This document shows, piece by piece, positions 1 through 6,095 of a stretch of DNA of 6,196 nucleotides (within the stretch, counting starts at the first letter, position 1; each line of letters begins with the position of its first letter). The position numbers were made by a program, and so were the translations under genes. The notes beneath the pieces are model-generated. The model saw nothing but the letters and a program-made list of their open reading frames with translations, did not search any database and was not told the origin of the DNA. This DNA is from Pseudomonadota bacterium (lineage in GTDB: Bacteria > Pseudomonadota > Alphaproteobacteria > Rhizobiales > Beijerinckiaceae): assembly GCA_023452965.1 (NCBI GenBank), contig JAEXUU010000049.1, forward strand, positions 1-6,196, read 5' to 3'.

Positions 1-234
1 CTGGAAGACACCGGCCTGGGCTATCCGCGTAGCGACAAGGTGGTACTGCTGCACATCGTGTCCCGCCCCCGCAGCGAGATCCAGAAAGTCCAGTTCTACC
101 GCTTGCTGGCAGAACGGTTGGAACAGAACTGTGGTGTGTCGCCCAATGATCTGATCATCGCTCTGGTAGAAAACAGCGATGCAGACTGGTCCTTCGGGCG
201 TGGGCGAGCGCAGTTTTTGACGGGGGAGCTGTAA
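1..234 (+). CDS. tautomerase family protein, 3' part (start outside window)
   Basis: This is an open frame from base 1 to a TAA at 232-234, giving the last 77 residues of a protein whose start lies outside the window. The visible part fits the tautomerase superfamily (Tautomerase_2-like, about 130 residues): a Y-x-R-S-D segment (residues 8-12), a beta strand VVLLHIVSRPRS, the K-x-x-x-Y-R-L-L helix (29-36) and the C-terminal NSDADWSFGRGRAQF block (58-72), which matches the family's W-S-F-G-x-G-x-A-Q signature. The family uses a beta-alpha-beta fold and usually an N-terminal proline as catalytic base for keto-enol isomerisation. That proline would be in the missing part, so activity cannot be judged. 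The gene converges on the pump operon, with 15 bp between the stop codons and no clear terminator. The substrate is unknown. Confidence 0.82.
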   Translation: MEDTGLGYPRSDKVVLLHIVSRPRSEIQKVQFYRLLAERLEQNCGVSPNDLIIALVENSDADWSFGRGRAQFLTGEL

Positions 235-249
235 TCCGGCGGCTGCGCA

Positions 250-1683
250 TCAGCTCTCCTGCCAGCCTGCCCCCAAGGATTTATACAGAGCAATGGCAGC
301 CAACACCTCGTCCCACTGGCTAAGCGTCAAGGCATCTCGTGCCTGATTGGCGCTACGTTGTGCCACCAGAATCGGCAAATAGGCGCTTAAGCCGGCCTTA
401 TACAATTGCATCGCGTGCTCCAAAGCCTGTTCACTATCGAGCAGGGCGGCCTGCAAGGACTGCTGACGTTGTACCTGGCTGTGCAGGGAGGTCAAGGCAT
501 CTTCCACTTCCCGCAAAGCCAGGTGCACATCACGCTTATAAACCAGTTCAGCAGCCTGCGCCTTCGCTTGTGCCGCGTCAATGCCCAATTGCGCACGGCC
601 ACCGTCATACAGGCTGTGCTCCGCTTGCAGCCCTGCCGCCCACAACAGGCTGGCACTGGAAAAGATGTCGTGAATCACGCTGACGGCAGTCCCTATTCCC
701 AAGGGAATCCGGAACGTCGGAAATCGTTGTGCCTCTGCTTGACCTATATGTGCCGTGGCCGCAGCCAAACGCCGTTCATCTGCTCGCAAGTCTGGCCGGG
801 AGCGAATCAGATCCGAGGGCAGGAACGCAGGCAGTTGCGGCGGCACGGGCAAGGCAGGCGCGGCTTGCGTCAGAACCGCATGCCAATCGCCTGGAAAACC
901 GCCCGCCAGCACCCCAATGCTATGGCTAAAACGGGCAATGTCGGCTTCCAGTACAGGGAGCTGCGCCTGTGCCATTTCGCGCTCGGCTCTGGCCTGCAAA
1001 AGTTCAGACTGGCGAGCCAACCCGCGACGCCGGGATTGCTCCACCAACTGTTCAGTGTCACGCAGGTTGCGCACATTGTCCCTGGCAATATCCAGCCGTC
1101 TTTGCGTCGCCCGCAAACCGGCGTAATGGCTGACCAACTCGGCAATCAAGCTGACCTGCAAGGCACCGTGGTCCTGCGCCAACGCTTCAATACCGGCATC
1201 GGCGGCCTCTATCGCCCGGCGAGTGCCACCAAACAAGTCCAGCTCCCAGCTGGCATCCAGCCCCAACTGCCAGCTTCGTAATTCCCCTCCAGGTGGCGAG
1301 TCCAGAGCCTTGCTATTGCGGCGCGCCTGCCCCGACGCCCCGGCTGATAGCTGGGGGCCAAGATCGGCTGCAATCTGGCCGCGTTCAGCCTTGGCCTGCT
1401 TCAGACGAGCCACAGCAATATCCAGATCCTGATTACGGCTCAACGCTCTTTCCACCAGCGCATCCAGCGTCGGGTCCTGGAATTGCTGCCACCAGCGACG
1501 CAAGCTGTTCGGATCCTGCCTGGCAAAGCCTGTTTGTTCATGCAGCCACGCAGCGGGAAGCGGCTGTTTGGGCTCCACATAATCCGGGCCTACCGTCGTG
1601 CAAGCTGACAAACTCAGGAGCAGCAGCACATAGGGTAAAAAGCGACGTGCGTGGTGACGTTCAGGCATCAAAAAATTATCCAT
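250..1683 (-). CDS. NodT/OprM-type outer-membrane efflux channel lipoprotein
   Basis: The 477-residue product is an outer-membrane factor, the exit duct of a tripartite efflux pump. Residues 13-28 form a lipoprotein signal with a lipobox L-S-A-C, so Cys28 should be lipidated; the following TTVGPDY is typical of the NodT/OprM group. Further family marks are SWELDLFGG (145-153), the R-S-R-P-D-L-R-A-D-E-R-R block (294-305) leading into AAATAHIGQAEAQRFPTF, and a second-repeat LYDGGRAQ (358-365). Two OEP repeats are present and the length is normal. The ATG at 1683 is preceded by AAGAGG about 5 nt away; an internal ATG five codons later has no such site. It is the last gene of the operon, 9 bp after the adaptor gene. 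The classical E. coli aaeXAB operon has no such gene of its own, so this pump appears self-sufficient. The family call is firm; the substrate is unknown. Confidence 0.94.
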   Translation of the reverse strand: MDNFLMPERHHARRFLPYVLLLLSLSACTTVGPDYVEPKQPLPAAWLHEQTGFARQDPNSLRRWWQQFQDPTLDALVERALSRNQDLDIAVARLKQAKAERGQIAADLGPQLSAGASGQARRNSKALDSPPGGELRSWQLGLDASWELDLFGGTRRAIEAADAGIEALAQDHGALQVSLIAELVSHYAGLRATQRRLDIARDNVRNLRDTEQLVEQSRRRGLARQSELLQARAEREMAQAQLPVLEADIARFSHSIGVLAGGFPGDWHAVLTQAAPALPVPPQLPAFLPSDLIRSRPDLRADERRLAAATAHIGQAEAQRFPTFRIPLGIGTAVSVIHDIFSSASLLWAAGLQAEHSLYDGGRAQLGIDAAQAKAQAAELVYKRDVHLALREVEDALTSLHSQVQRQQSLQAALLDSEQALEHAMQLYKAGLSAYLPILVAQRSANQARDALTLSQWDEVLAAIALYKSLGAGWQES

Positions 1684-1692
1684 GCCCGCCTC

Positions 1693-2622
1693 TTAAAGCC
1701 AGCGCTGCAAAAAGGAACTGATGCGGCCTTGTGCACCGCCCGCATCCAACGCGGGGCCGACGGCCACACTGCCTGTCATCCCGGCCGCCAGCAACACATC
1801 CGCTGGCAGATCATCAAACTCCACCCGTACCGGAATCCGTTGCGCTAAACGAATCCAGCTGAAGTTGGGCTCCACGCTGGGCAAGCCCTGCGCATCCGCT
1901 TGCTGATTGGCATCGGTAATACCGCGCACAATGCTGCTGACATGGCCTGCTATCAAGCCTTCATAGCCCATCAAACGAATGCGTGCCTCCGCTCCCGGCT
2001 CAATACCTTGCAGCTTGGTTTCTTCAAAATAGCCCGTCATCCAGAAGCTATGGGCATCCAGCAAAGCCATATTGGCCTGCCCCGCCACCGCATAATCACC
2101 CGCGTTCAAACGCAGGCGGGTCACATAGCCATCGACAGGCGCGTACAGAACTGAACGCTCCAGGTCCAGCTTGGCCGCGTCCACAGCCAATTGCCGACTG
2201 CGCTGCTCGGCTTGGGCAATACGCACGGCGTGCTGGGCTTGATGGATTTCTTCAGCAGGCAGCAGGCTTTCCATACCGCGACGGCGTTTGGCCTCTGCCG
2301 CCCTCTGGTTCAGGATGGCTGTTGCCGCCGCCAGTTCGGACTGCGCCTGTTCCAGCGCCAACTGAAAACGCACCGGGTCCAGGCGATACAAGACATCCCC
2401 CTTGTGAACCCGCTGATTATCGGTAACCGCCATCTCCCGCACCGTCCCCGAGACCTCGGGCGCGATACGCACAATTTGTGCGCTGACCCGACCATCCCGT
2501 GTCCAGGGCGCACGCACATAGGCGTTCCACAAAGCCACCAACAAATAGGCTGTGATCAACAGCAAGAAGGCCGTCAGCACAAACCGGCTAACTGGCTTGA
2601 TCAAAGCAGAAAATTTAGACAT
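1693..2622 (-). CDS. HlyD/AaeA-family periplasmic adaptor subunit
   Basis: The 309-residue product is a membrane fusion protein linking the inner-membrane FUSC protein to the outer-membrane channel. A single N-terminal membrane anchor spans about residues 13-33. The biotin/lipoyl-like half-motif IAPEVSGTVREMAV (53-66) with NQRVHKGDVLYRLDP (69-83) is followed by a helical hairpin rich in A, E, Q and R (about 85-155), the second lipoyl half LYAPVDGYVTRLRLNAGDYA (159-178), and a beta-barrel region with a FEETKLQGIEPG segment (199-210). Length and motif order match E. coli AaeA (about 310 residues). The ATG overlaps the end of the DUF1656 gene by 8 bp and has no strong ribosome site, so translational coupling is likely. 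The outer-membrane channel gene follows 9 bp downstream. The family call is secure; the name aaeA is not assigned because the transported compound is unknown. Confidence 0.94.
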   Translation of the reverse strand: MSKFSALIKPVSRFVLTAFLLLITAYLLVALWNAYVRAPWTRDGRVSAQIVRIAPEVSGTVREMAVTDNQRVHKGDVLYRLDPVRFQLALEQAQSELAAATAILNQRAAEAKRRRGMESLLPAEEIHQAQHAVRIAQAEQRSRQLAVDAAKLDLERSVLYAPVDGYVTRLRLNAGDYAVAGQANMALLDAHSFWMTGYFEETKLQGIEPGAEARIRLMGYEGLIAGHVSSIVRGITDANQQADAQGLPSVEPNFSWIRLAQRIPVRVEFDDLPADVLLAAGMTGSVAVGPALDAGGAQGRISSFLQRWL

Positions 2623-2809
2623 ACAGAATCAAGGCCGAGACAAGGGACAAGGACAAGGCAAACTCAAACAAGGCCGGGTGCCAAACATGGCGCAACACGC
2701 CCGTGCGCACCAGCACGTAACGCAGCCCTAGATAGACAGGCACCGCTAGGCAGGCGTAGACAAAAAACGGCGGGACATACATGCCCGCCAGGGCAACTTC
2801 ACTCAGCAT
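2615..2809 (-). CDS. DUF1656 (AaeX-like) small membrane protein
   Basis: This 64-residue protein has two predicted membrane segments (about 11-29 and 47-63) and the DUF1656 hallmark V-W-H-P-A-L-F-E-F-A at 42-51. E. coli AaeX is the best-known relative (about 67 residues) and is likewise encoded within an aromatic-acid efflux operon, but its job is not established. I chose the ATG at 2809 because it starts exactly at the conserved N-terminus MLSEVALAG and is preceded by an AGGAAG ribosome site about 8 nt away; the frame stays open further upstream, but that stretch lies inside the FUSC gene and does not look like this family. It overlaps the FUSC gene by 11 bp and the adaptor gene by 8 bp, which points to coupled translation and fixed stoichiometry with the pump. 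Confidence 0.91.
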   Translation of the reverse strand: MLSEVALAGMYVPPFFVYACLAVPVYLGLRYVLVRTGVLRHVWHPALFEFALSLSLVSALILYV

Positions 2810-4907
2810 GATCAGCACTTCCTGATTGAGGGGAAACAGATGTCGCGTGGCGCTCCAGAAGCATCGCAATATCCAGCAGCGCAGCGGCCAGACGCAGGCC
2901 ATCGTGCTGCGGCTCCGCCTCCCGGCACGGCACGGCCTGAGCAAGACGCCGGGCATGGCGCGCTGCCAAACGGGGTTGATCAGCCCGGCGAGCCATATGA
3001 CGCAAGGTGGTTTTCAAAGACTGGGACACATGGGCAGGCACCTGGGCTTGTCGTGCATACGACTGCAAGCGCAGCAGTTCCCAGCCCAGATGCACGCTGT
3101 CCAGAGCCTGCGACAAGGCTTGCTGCATTTGCGCAGGCTGCGCCTTTAATCCGGCTCCCAATTGCGCCAGGCGATGCTGCTGTCGCCAGCGCCAGATCTG
3201 CGGCTGAAAACGCTTGCCACGCAGCACCGCCAGACTGTTGGCGCGAATACGCCGTTGCAGACGGCTTACATCCCGACTCAGTTTGCGAGGCCAAAACAGC
3301 TGAAAACCCAGCAAGGTAAAGAAGGTGCACAGCAACCAGGCCACAGAACCATTCACGAACAGTTCGAAGTCGTAATGCATGGGGTTGGATGGCGCGGCCA
3401 AGGTCGTAAACGACACCAGATAGGCCACACCAACCATGGCGTGTTTGGGCACCGTGGTGGCATAAATGGCGGGTAACCAGAACAGCGCCAGCACAATCAG
3501 CAGCAGTGGCAAGCCTTCGATCAAAGGCAGGACCACAAAGGTGCATAAAAAGGCCGCCACAATAGAAATCGCAATGCCCTTGACGAACGCCATCGCCGCC
3601 GCAGGTGGATTGGGTGCTGGGGACAACAAGGCGCAGGCTGCCGCCAGACCGGCCAGCATCATATTGCCGTCCGTCCAGCCCGTCAGAATCCAGAATGCGC
3701 CCCCCAAGAGCACCGTCAACATGGCGCGAACCCCGTTTTCCAATGCCAGCGAGATATCCCGATAAAAAGGAATGGCGGGATATGTGCTTTGCGTGGGCAA
3801 ACGATACAGAGCACGCAGGCTATCCAGGGCCGCCAGATAATCATCCAACTGCTCAATCAGACGATCTCCGGCAATCAGAAACGGGGCCGGTTCTGCCAGG
3901 CGCTCCAGAGGGCCGGTATTCAAGATTTCCTGCAAGCGGGCACGCAGCGGCATCAACACTGTACGGGCTCGCTCCAAACCGTCCGGGCCCTGTGAAACCA
4001 GTTGGGCAGCCTGCTTCCAGGCCTGCTCCCATTCTTGCCGCAAGGCCGCCAGTACGGGCATGGAAGTCAAGGTTTGCGGAAGCGGGCCCGCGCCCCCCAA
4101 CATGGCGGAAAACAGGCAGGCAATGGCATGCCGCAAAGCGGTCGCTCGGGCGGCCAAATCGGCGGACTCCGCCTTGCCGACCGACAACAAATCATCCGCC
4201 CCGTACACATCCATCATCAATTGATGCCGTACACGCTCCTGCTCACTCTCTGCCGTCGTGCACGCATGAAGGGCCGATTGTCTGCCCGCCAGAACACGGG
4301 CCGTTTCCGAGGCCAGGCGCAATAACTGGGCCTGCAAGCGACTGCGTACGCTACGGGTACTGAACAAGGCAGACACCATGCCCAGGCACAGCACGCCCAC
4401 CAGCACCGAAGAACCCCGCCCAATAACATGATCAAAGCTCAGTTGCGCTTGCCCCATGGCGCCATATACCGCCAGGCCTACCGTATAGCCTGCCAAGGCC
4501 GCCCCGTAAGACTTGTAGTGGCGCAGCAAACCCATGGCCATCACACACAAGCCCAGCCAGAATGCAAAGCCCAGCAAGAACAGCCAAGGCTGCTGCCCGA
4601 AGGCACTCATCAACACAAAGGCGGCCAGCATTCCAACCAGCGTGCCCAGCACCCGCCAGGTTCCCTTGCCTATCACCGCGCCTTGCACCGGGTTGATCAC
4701 CAGTAGCACGCTGGATGCGGCGGAAAACGGCGCATGCAGATCCAGCAAATAAGCTACCGACAAGGCCAGCCACGCGGCCAGAATGGAACGCAGGATGTAG
4801 CCTGCACGGGGGCTGGTGATATCCACGGAACTGAGGGCCAGACCCATCCGAACAAGAAAGGCTTTCAGCCTGGAGGCAGACTGCGGTAAGGGACTGGCAG
4901 ACGACAC
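2799..4907 (-). CDS. FUSC/AaeB-family inner-membrane efflux protein
   Basis: The 702-residue product is the inner-membrane transporter of the pump, related to E. coli AaeB (p-hydroxybenzoic acid efflux) and fusaric acid resistance proteins. It has the family's two-block layout: a hydrophobic block at about 40-182 with YILRSILAAWLAL (37-49), the INPVQGAVIGKGTWRVLGT stretch (71-89) and HYKSYGAALAGYT (130-142); a long soluble helical region (185-385); then a second hydrophobic block (390-540) with ENGVRAMLTVLLGGAFWILTG (390-410); and a cytoplasmic helical tail to residue 702. The start is GTG at 4907, with AAGAG 7 nt upstream; an in-frame TGA at 4938-4940 rules out a much longer start, and the next ATG (4847) would cut into the conserved N-terminus. 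It is the first pump gene, 117 bp after the LysR gene. The substrate is probably a weak aromatic or organic acid, by family only. Confidence 0.94.
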   Translation of the reverse strand: MSSASPLPQSASRLKAFLVRMGLALSSVDITSPRAGYILRSILAAWLALSVAYLLDLHAPFSAASSVLLVINPVQGAVIGKGTWRVLGTLVGMLAAFVLMSAFGQQPWLFLLGFAFWLGLCVMAMGLLRHYKSYGAALAGYTVGLAVYGAMGQAQLSFDHVIGRGSSVLVGVLCLGMVSALFSTRSVRSRLQAQLLRLASETARVLAGRQSALHACTTAESEQERVRHQLMMDVYGADDLLSVGKAESADLAARATALRHAIACLFSAMLGGAGPLPQTLTSMPVLAALRQEWEQAWKQAAQLVSQGPDGLERARTVLMPLRARLQEILNTGPLERLAEPAPFLIAGDRLIEQLDDYLAALDSLRALYRLPTQSTYPAIPFYRDISLALENGVRAMLTVLLGGAFWILTGWTDGNMMLAGLAAACALLSPAPNPPAAAMAFVKGIAISIVAAFLCTFVVLPLIEGLPLLLIVLALFWLPAIYATTVPKHAMVGVAYLVSFTTLAAPSNPMHYDFELFVNGSVAWLLCTFFTLLGFQLFWPRKLSRDVSRLQRRIRANSLAVLRGKRFQPQIWRWRQQHRLAQLGAGLKAQPAQMQQALSQALDSVHLGWELLRLQSYARQAQVPAHVSQSLKTTLRHMARRADQPRLAARHARRLAQAVPCREAEPQHDGLRLAAALLDIAMLLERHATSVSPQSGSADHAE

Positions 4908-4922
4908 AAGAGGACTCTTTAC

Positions 4923-4942
4923 AGTGATGAATGAAAATCACT
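4923..4942. repeat. short inverted repeat AGTGAT-N8-ATCACT over the predicted pump promoter -10/start
   Basis: Two perfect 6-bp arms (4923-4928 and 4937-4942) are separated by 8 bp. The right arm overlaps the TATAGT -10 box of the pump promoter, and the dyad would cover the transcription start. It is too short and AT-rich to be a terminator and has no T run. It could be an operator for a second regulator or a chance match; AGTGA recurs at 4968-4972 and TCACT at 4984-4988. Confidence 0.25.
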
Positions 4943-4968
4943 ATAAAAGTCCCCAATACTTCCGAAAA
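4940..4968 (-). promoter_or_regulatory. candidate promoter of the efflux operon
   Basis: On the minus strand TATAGT (4945-4940) matches five of six bases of a sigma-70 -10 box. Seventeen bases upstream is TTTTCG (4968-4963), a poor -35, as expected for a promoter that needs an activator. The start point would fall near 4933, leaving a leader of about 26 nt before the GTG at 4907. It was found by eye only. Transcription reading through from lysR is also possible, because no terminator is visible in the gap. Confidence 0.45.
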
Positions 4969-4987
4969 GTGAATTTATTGCACTCAC

Positions 4988-5010
4988 TCAAGTGCGTTAT
5001 ACACACTTGA
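4988..5010. promoter_or_regulatory. candidate LysR-type regulator binding site
   Basis: A perfect 7-bp dyad, TCAAGTG (4988-4994) and CACTTGA (5004-5010), flanks a 9-bp spacer. It contains T4993-N11-A5005, symmetrical about base 4999, which is the standard LysR-type box (T-N11-A inside an interrupted dyad). Its centre lies about 66 bp upstream of the start point predicted for the pump promoter, close to the usual -65 recognition site. It is a plausible target of the LysR regulator encoded just upstream. There is no T run on either strand, so a terminator is unlikely. Confidence 0.5.
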
Positions 5011-5024
5011 AAAGCCACCTTGAA

Positions 5025-5957
5025 TTACAGCTTGCTGCGTTTGGCCGCCTGCGCATCGTCCTCAGTACACAAGCGATGGATGGTCGTGCGTAACCATTGG
5101 TGGGCCGGATCTGTCTGCAGGCGCATATGCCAGGCCTGCACCAACATGGCTGTCTCCATGGGTACCGGCAAATCAAACACCCGGATTGCCAAGCCCGCCG
5201 CTTTGGCACTGCTTGCCAGATGCTTGGGCAGCGGCAGCAAAAGATCGGAATCATGCAAGGCAAACAGCGCGGTGTAGGGATTGGACACCACCAGAGCCAC
5301 ATTGCGCTGCAAGCCGCTGGCCTGCAACAAGGCGTCCAGGTTGGATCGGCCCTTGCCCCGCCGCGACACATTGATATGGTCCCAGCGCACAAAGCGTTCC
5401 AGCGAAATATCTTCGTCAAAGATAGGATGGTGCTCCCGCGCGACACCCACAAAATGCGTCGTGAACAAGGGCTGTACATGAATATCCGGCGCCAGCTTGC
5501 GTGAGGCGCTGATGAACAGGTCAATACGGCCGCTACGCAAAGCGTCGTCATCCATATCGTCCTCTTCGGGAGACAGGCGCAGCATGGCTTTGGGCATTTC
5601 CTTGACCATGGCCTCCAGCAAATGACCCAGATGCACATTCACAAATTCGTCCGTCGCACGCACATTGAAACTGCGCTCCAGGGATAGCAGATCAATCTCG
5701 GTATTGGAACTTAAAACCTGGGTTGCCTGCTCCACCGCCGCCCGCACTTGTTCGCGCAAGGCATAGGCTCTGGGCGTAGGTAACAGCTTGCGCCCCACTT
5801 GCACAAACACGGGATCATCCAGCGTATCCCGAATGCGGCTCAAGGTTCGGCTCATGGCAGGCGGGCTCAGATTCATGCGCCGTGCCGCTCCCATGACGCT
5901 GCCCTCTTCCAGCAAGGCATCCAGTGCGAACAATAAATTCAGATCAGGGCGAGCCAT
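5025..5957 (-). CDS. LysR-type transcriptional regulator
   Basis: The 310-residue product is a DNA-binding regulator with an N-terminal winged helix-turn-helix (about 5-64: LNLLFALDALLEEGSVMGAA, then the recognition helix in SPPAMSRTLSRIRDTLDDPVF) and a periplasmic-binding-protein-like effector domain (about 95-300). The ending W-H-M-R-L-Q-T-D-P-A-H-Q-W-L-R (276-290) is typical of the NodD/LinR-like LysR subgroup. I chose ATG 5957 because AAAGG sits 8 nt upstream and MARPDLNLLF is the usual N-terminus; a TTG two codons earlier would crowd that site. It is transcribed in the same direction as the pump operon and ends 117 bp before it. A LysR-type box lies in that gap, so regulation of the pump is likely; a role toward the divergent thiamine leader is less likely. 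The effector is unknown, perhaps an aromatic acid. Confidence 0.94.
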   Translation of the reverse strand: MARPDLNLLFALDALLEEGSVMGAARRMNLSPPAMSRTLSRIRDTLDDPVFVQVGRKLLPTPRAYALREQVRAAVEQATQVLSSNTEIDLLSLERSFNVRATDEFVNVHLGHLLEAMVKEMPKAMLRLSPEEDDMDDDALRSGRIDLFISASRKLAPDIHVQPLFTTHFVGVAREHHPIFDEDISLERFVRWDHINVSRRGKGRSNLDALLQASGLQRNVALVVSNPYTALFALHDSDLLLPLPKHLASSAKAAGLAIRVFDLPVPMETAMLVQAWHMRLQTDPAHQWLRTTIHRLCTEDDAQAAKRSKL

Positions 5958-5989
5958 AGTCAAAGCCTTTCATGGTTGCGTCAAACGGA

Positions 5990-6017
5990 ATCGTAATGCC
6001 ATTCAGATGATACTCAA
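5990..6017 (-). promoter_or_regulatory. candidate promoter of the LysR gene
   Basis: On the minus strand TTGAGT (6017-6012) and TACGAT (5995-5990) are separated by 16 bp, each matching four of six consensus bases. The start would be near 5983, leaving about 25 nt before the ATG at 5957. No second copy of the TCAAGTG dyad is visible here, so autoregulation cannot be argued from this motif. Confidence 0.4.
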
Positions 6018-6036
6018 AGCATGCACCCGCCTGCCA

Positions 6037-6072
6037 GGTCTGGCTACGAAGACAGGTATACTCGCCCAGACC
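6037..6072. repeat. inverted repeat GGTCTGG / CCAGACC straddling the thi -10 box
   Basis: Perfect 7-bp arms at 6037-6043 and 6066-6072 are separated by 22 bp, with the candidate TATACT box between them. The left arm also sits in a local dyad GCCAG-GT-CTGGC (6033-6044). This may be an operator or a chance pairing; the arms are too far apart for a convincing terminator. Confidence 0.25.
6057..6062 (+). promoter_or_regulatory. candidate -10 box of the divergent thiamine transcript
   Basis: TATACT matches five of six -10 bases and is the best candidate upstream of the riboswitch. The -35 region is weak: CCAGGT lies 17 bp upstream at 6034-6039. The start would be about base 6069, right at the hairpin described at 6068-6091. 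A promoter must lie upstream of the aptamer, and little room remains closer to it, which supports this choice. Confidence 0.38.
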
Positions 6073-6091
6073 GTTTTTACAGGAACGGTCT
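6068..6091 (+). repeat. hairpin at the 5' end of the thi leader
   Basis: AGACCGTT (6068-6075) and AACGGTCT (6084-6091) form a perfect 8-bp stem with the 8-nt loop TTTACAGG. TTTTC follows on the plus strand, so taken alone it resembles a weak plus-strand terminator. Because the thi promoter must be upstream of the riboswitch, and the best -10 box ends at 6062, the hairpin is more likely the first structure in the leader RNA, perhaps protecting the 5' end or interacting with the aptamer. Confidence 0.5.
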
Positions 6092-6095
6092 TTTC

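Noticed and set aside
208..248. Inverted repeat GCGCAG / CTGCGC across the tautomerase stop, considered as a shared terminator
   Set aside because: The 29-bp spacer is too long for a good hairpin and there is no T run after either arm on either strand. A second pair, GAGCTG/CAGCTC (226-231 and 251-256), fails for the same reasons.
406..1281. Long plus-strand open frame (291 codons) opposite the outer-membrane channel gene
   Set aside because: It lies wholly antisense to a gene with clear family motifs, its translation is low-complexity and unlike any family I recognise, and it is a typical product of GC-rich codon bias.
3605..4363. Plus-strand open frame (252 codons) opposite the FUSC gene, rich in Pro, Arg and Ser
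   Set aside because: It is a shadow of the FUSC reading frame; the composition is that of antisense GC-rich DNA and it shows no domain or ribosome site.
4988..5010. The TCAAGTG dyad as a terminator for the LysR gene
   Set aside because: The stem is only 7 bp with a 9-nt loop, and no run of T follows on the minus strand; the T-N11-A symmetry and position fit a regulator site better.
5958..5963. TTG at 5963 as the LysR start codon
   Set aside because: The AAAGG ribosome site would be only about 2 nt from TTG but is 8 nt from the ATG at 5957, which also gives the usual LysR N-terminus.
6068..6091. The thi-leader hairpin as an intrinsic terminator for an upstream plus-strand gene
   Set aside because: No plus-strand gene lies upstream (lysR is on the minus strand), only four T residues follow, and the riboswitch transcript itself should run through it.
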